Source of the DNA: Lentzea aerocolonigenes
Lineage (GTDB): Bacteria > Actinomycetota > Actinomycetes > Mycobacteriales > Pseudonocardiaceae
Assembly (NCBI RefSeq): GCF_000955955.1
Contig: NZ_JYJG01000293.1
Coordinates: forward strand, 1 to 14,451
Length of the DNA stretch: 14,451 nt
Direction of reading: 5' to 3'
The notes under the pieces are model-generated. The model had not been told where the DNA came from, made no database searches, and saw only the letters and a program-made list of their open reading frames with translations. Every line of letters starts with the position of its first letter. The stretch's first letter is position 1. Below, piece after piece: positions 13,489 to 14,451 of the stretch. The position numbers were made by a program, and so were the translations under genes.

Positions 13489-14394
13489 TTAGCGAACCAG
13501 GGCCTCCGCGAAGATCTCCTTGGCGGCTTTCACGACCTCGGCCAGGTCCTGATCAGCCCGGTCGCGGCGCCACAGCAGACCCGTGTCGAGCTGCGCCCGA
13601 AAGTCCGAGAAGGGCAGGACCTGCATGTTCTCCAGCCGATAGCCCTGCATCGCGCTGTCCTCGTCCAGCATCGAGATCGAGAACGCCAGACCGCCGGACA
13701 CCAGCTCGCTCACGCCGCCGTAACCGGTGTGCGTCAGCTGAATTCGCTTCTTCACTCCCAAGTCGTCCAATTGCCGGTCGAGCTGCTCGAAATAGGCGGG
13801 CATTGTTTCGTCCGGCGAACGCGCGTATGCGAGGCTCGTCAGGTCCGCCAGCTTGACCTCGCTGTACCCGGCGAACTGGTCGGCCGGCACGACCGCGCCG
13901 AGGCGTTCCGTCATGACGTGCAGGGTGTCGAGAGAGGCCTCCTGCACCGGCAGACGCGCGAGCGTGATCGCCAGTTCGCCGTTCTTCACCGCCGCGACCA
14001 GGTCGGGCGTCGTGCCAGGCCACCGCTTGAGCTCGAATCGCTCCTCGACGCGCTCGGCCAGCAGGTTCACCCGTTCCCGCAACGCCGGGTGGATGCCCGC
14101 GGGCATGCCGACGAACACGGTGGTGCGGCTGGGTTTCGTGGCCTGGTCGAGCTGCCACCTGATCGACCCGACGCGGTCGAGGACGTCCCGCGCGATCGGC
14201 AGCAGCGCGGTGCCGGCGTCGGTCAGCGCGACGTGGTGGGTGCTGCGGTCGAACAGTCTGCGGCCCAGCTCGTGTTCGAGGTCCTTGATCCGCTGGCTCA
14301 GCGGAGAGGCGGCCATGTGCAGTTTCCGCGCGGCCGCCGAGAAGTTGAGCTCCTCCGCGACCGCCACGAAGTACCGGAGGTGCAGCAGTTCCAC
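13489..14394 (-). CDS. LysR-type transcriptional regulator
   Basis: 301 aa, standard LysR length. Residues 1-60 form the N-terminal winged helix-turn-helix (FVAVAEELNFSAAARKLHMA, then SPLSQRIKDLEHELGRRLFDR). A linker helix follows, and about 90-300 form the periplasmic-binding-protein-like effector domain. It lies upstream of the catabolic operon in the same direction, not divergent as is more usual, and is the likely activator responding to the pathway substrate or a CoA ester. The GTG start has no Shine-Dalgarno, but a -10-like TAGTCT lies seven bases before it, suggesting a leaderless mRNA. The effector cannot be predicted. Confidence 0.9.
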   Translation of the reverse strand: MELLHLRYFVAVAEELNFSAAARKLHMAASPLSQRIKDLEHELGRRLFDRSTHHVALTDAGTALLPIARDVLDRVGSIRWQLDQATKPSRTTVFVGMPAGIHPALRERVNLLAERVEERFELKRWPGTTPDLVAAVKNGELAITLARLPVQEASLDTLHVMTERLGAVVPADQFAGYSEVKLADLTSLAYARSPDETMPAYFEQLDRQLDDLGVKKRIQLTHTGYGGVSELVSGGLAFSISMLDEDSAMQGYRLENMQVLPFSDFRAQLDTGLLWRRDRADQDLAEVVKAAKEIFAEALVR

Positions 14395-14407
14395 GTGACC
14401 CAGACTA
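14395..14407 (-). promoter_or_regulatory. -10 element for the LysR gene
   Basis: On the minus strand TAGTCT (14407-14402) fits TAnnnT and is followed by seven bases and the GTG start at 14394. No clear -35 is seen. The remaining bases to the window end hold no gene I can support. Confidence 0.4.
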
Positions 14408-14451
14408 GGGCCTTTATCGAAGTCCGGGGTCGATGAGAGTCGCGCCTGAGG

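Overview
The window is very GC-rich, with many GTG and TTG starts, 4-nt ATGA/GTGA gene overlaps and several genes that look leaderless. This points to a filamentous actinobacterium. The gene families resemble those of Pseudonocardiaceae-type genomes (Amycolatopsis, Lentzea, Saccharothrix), but the genus is a guess. No rRNA, tRNA, CRISPR array, insertion sequence or phage gene was found, so it reads as ordinary chromosome with accessory metabolic genes.

Left part (1-5700): single genes in mixed orientation. They are a membrane-anchored pentapeptide-repeat protein, an NAD-dependent epimerase/dehydratase of the extended SDR family, and a convergent polyprenyl-synthase relative whose catalytic motifs are eroded and whose C-terminus runs antisense into the epimerase gene. 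Next come an aldo/keto reductase, a two-gene unit of a 51-aa helical protein plus an ArsR-type repressor behind a perfect 16-bp palindrome, and an orphan branched-chain-amino-acid-type solute-binding lipoprotein.

Middle (5700-8722): a compact molybdate-uptake operon on the + strand. A MerR/excisionase-type HTH protein fused to one molybdate-binding Mop (TOBE) domain is followed by modA, modB and modC, with 1-nt or overlapping junctions. A good sigma-70-type promoter (TTGAGA-18-TAGACT) lies just upstream, and its predicted start point falls at the first GTG. The HTH-Mop protein is the obvious candidate for molybdate-responsive autoregulation.

Right part (8724-14394, - strand): a LysR-type regulator gene, then a 115-bp regulatory gap, then a tightly packed five-gene operon. 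Its order is class III (CaiB/BaiF) CoA-transferase, enoyl-CoA hydratase, acetoacetate decarboxylase, a lambda-crystallin/L-gulonate-type 3-hydroxyacid dehydrogenase, and a short-chain acyl-CoA dehydrogenase of the ACX4/glutaryl-CoA dehydrogenase branch. The set covers beta-oxidation chemistry but has no thiolase. Instead it ends in a free-acid dehydrogenase and a beta-keto-acid decarboxylase. I infer a CoA-recycling route that turns a short acid R-CH2-CH2-COOH into a methyl ketone plus CO2, with the CoA-transferase moving CoA from product to incoming substrate as CaiB does in carnitine metabolism. This is the best candidate in the window for an undescribed system; the substrate cannot be read from the sequence.
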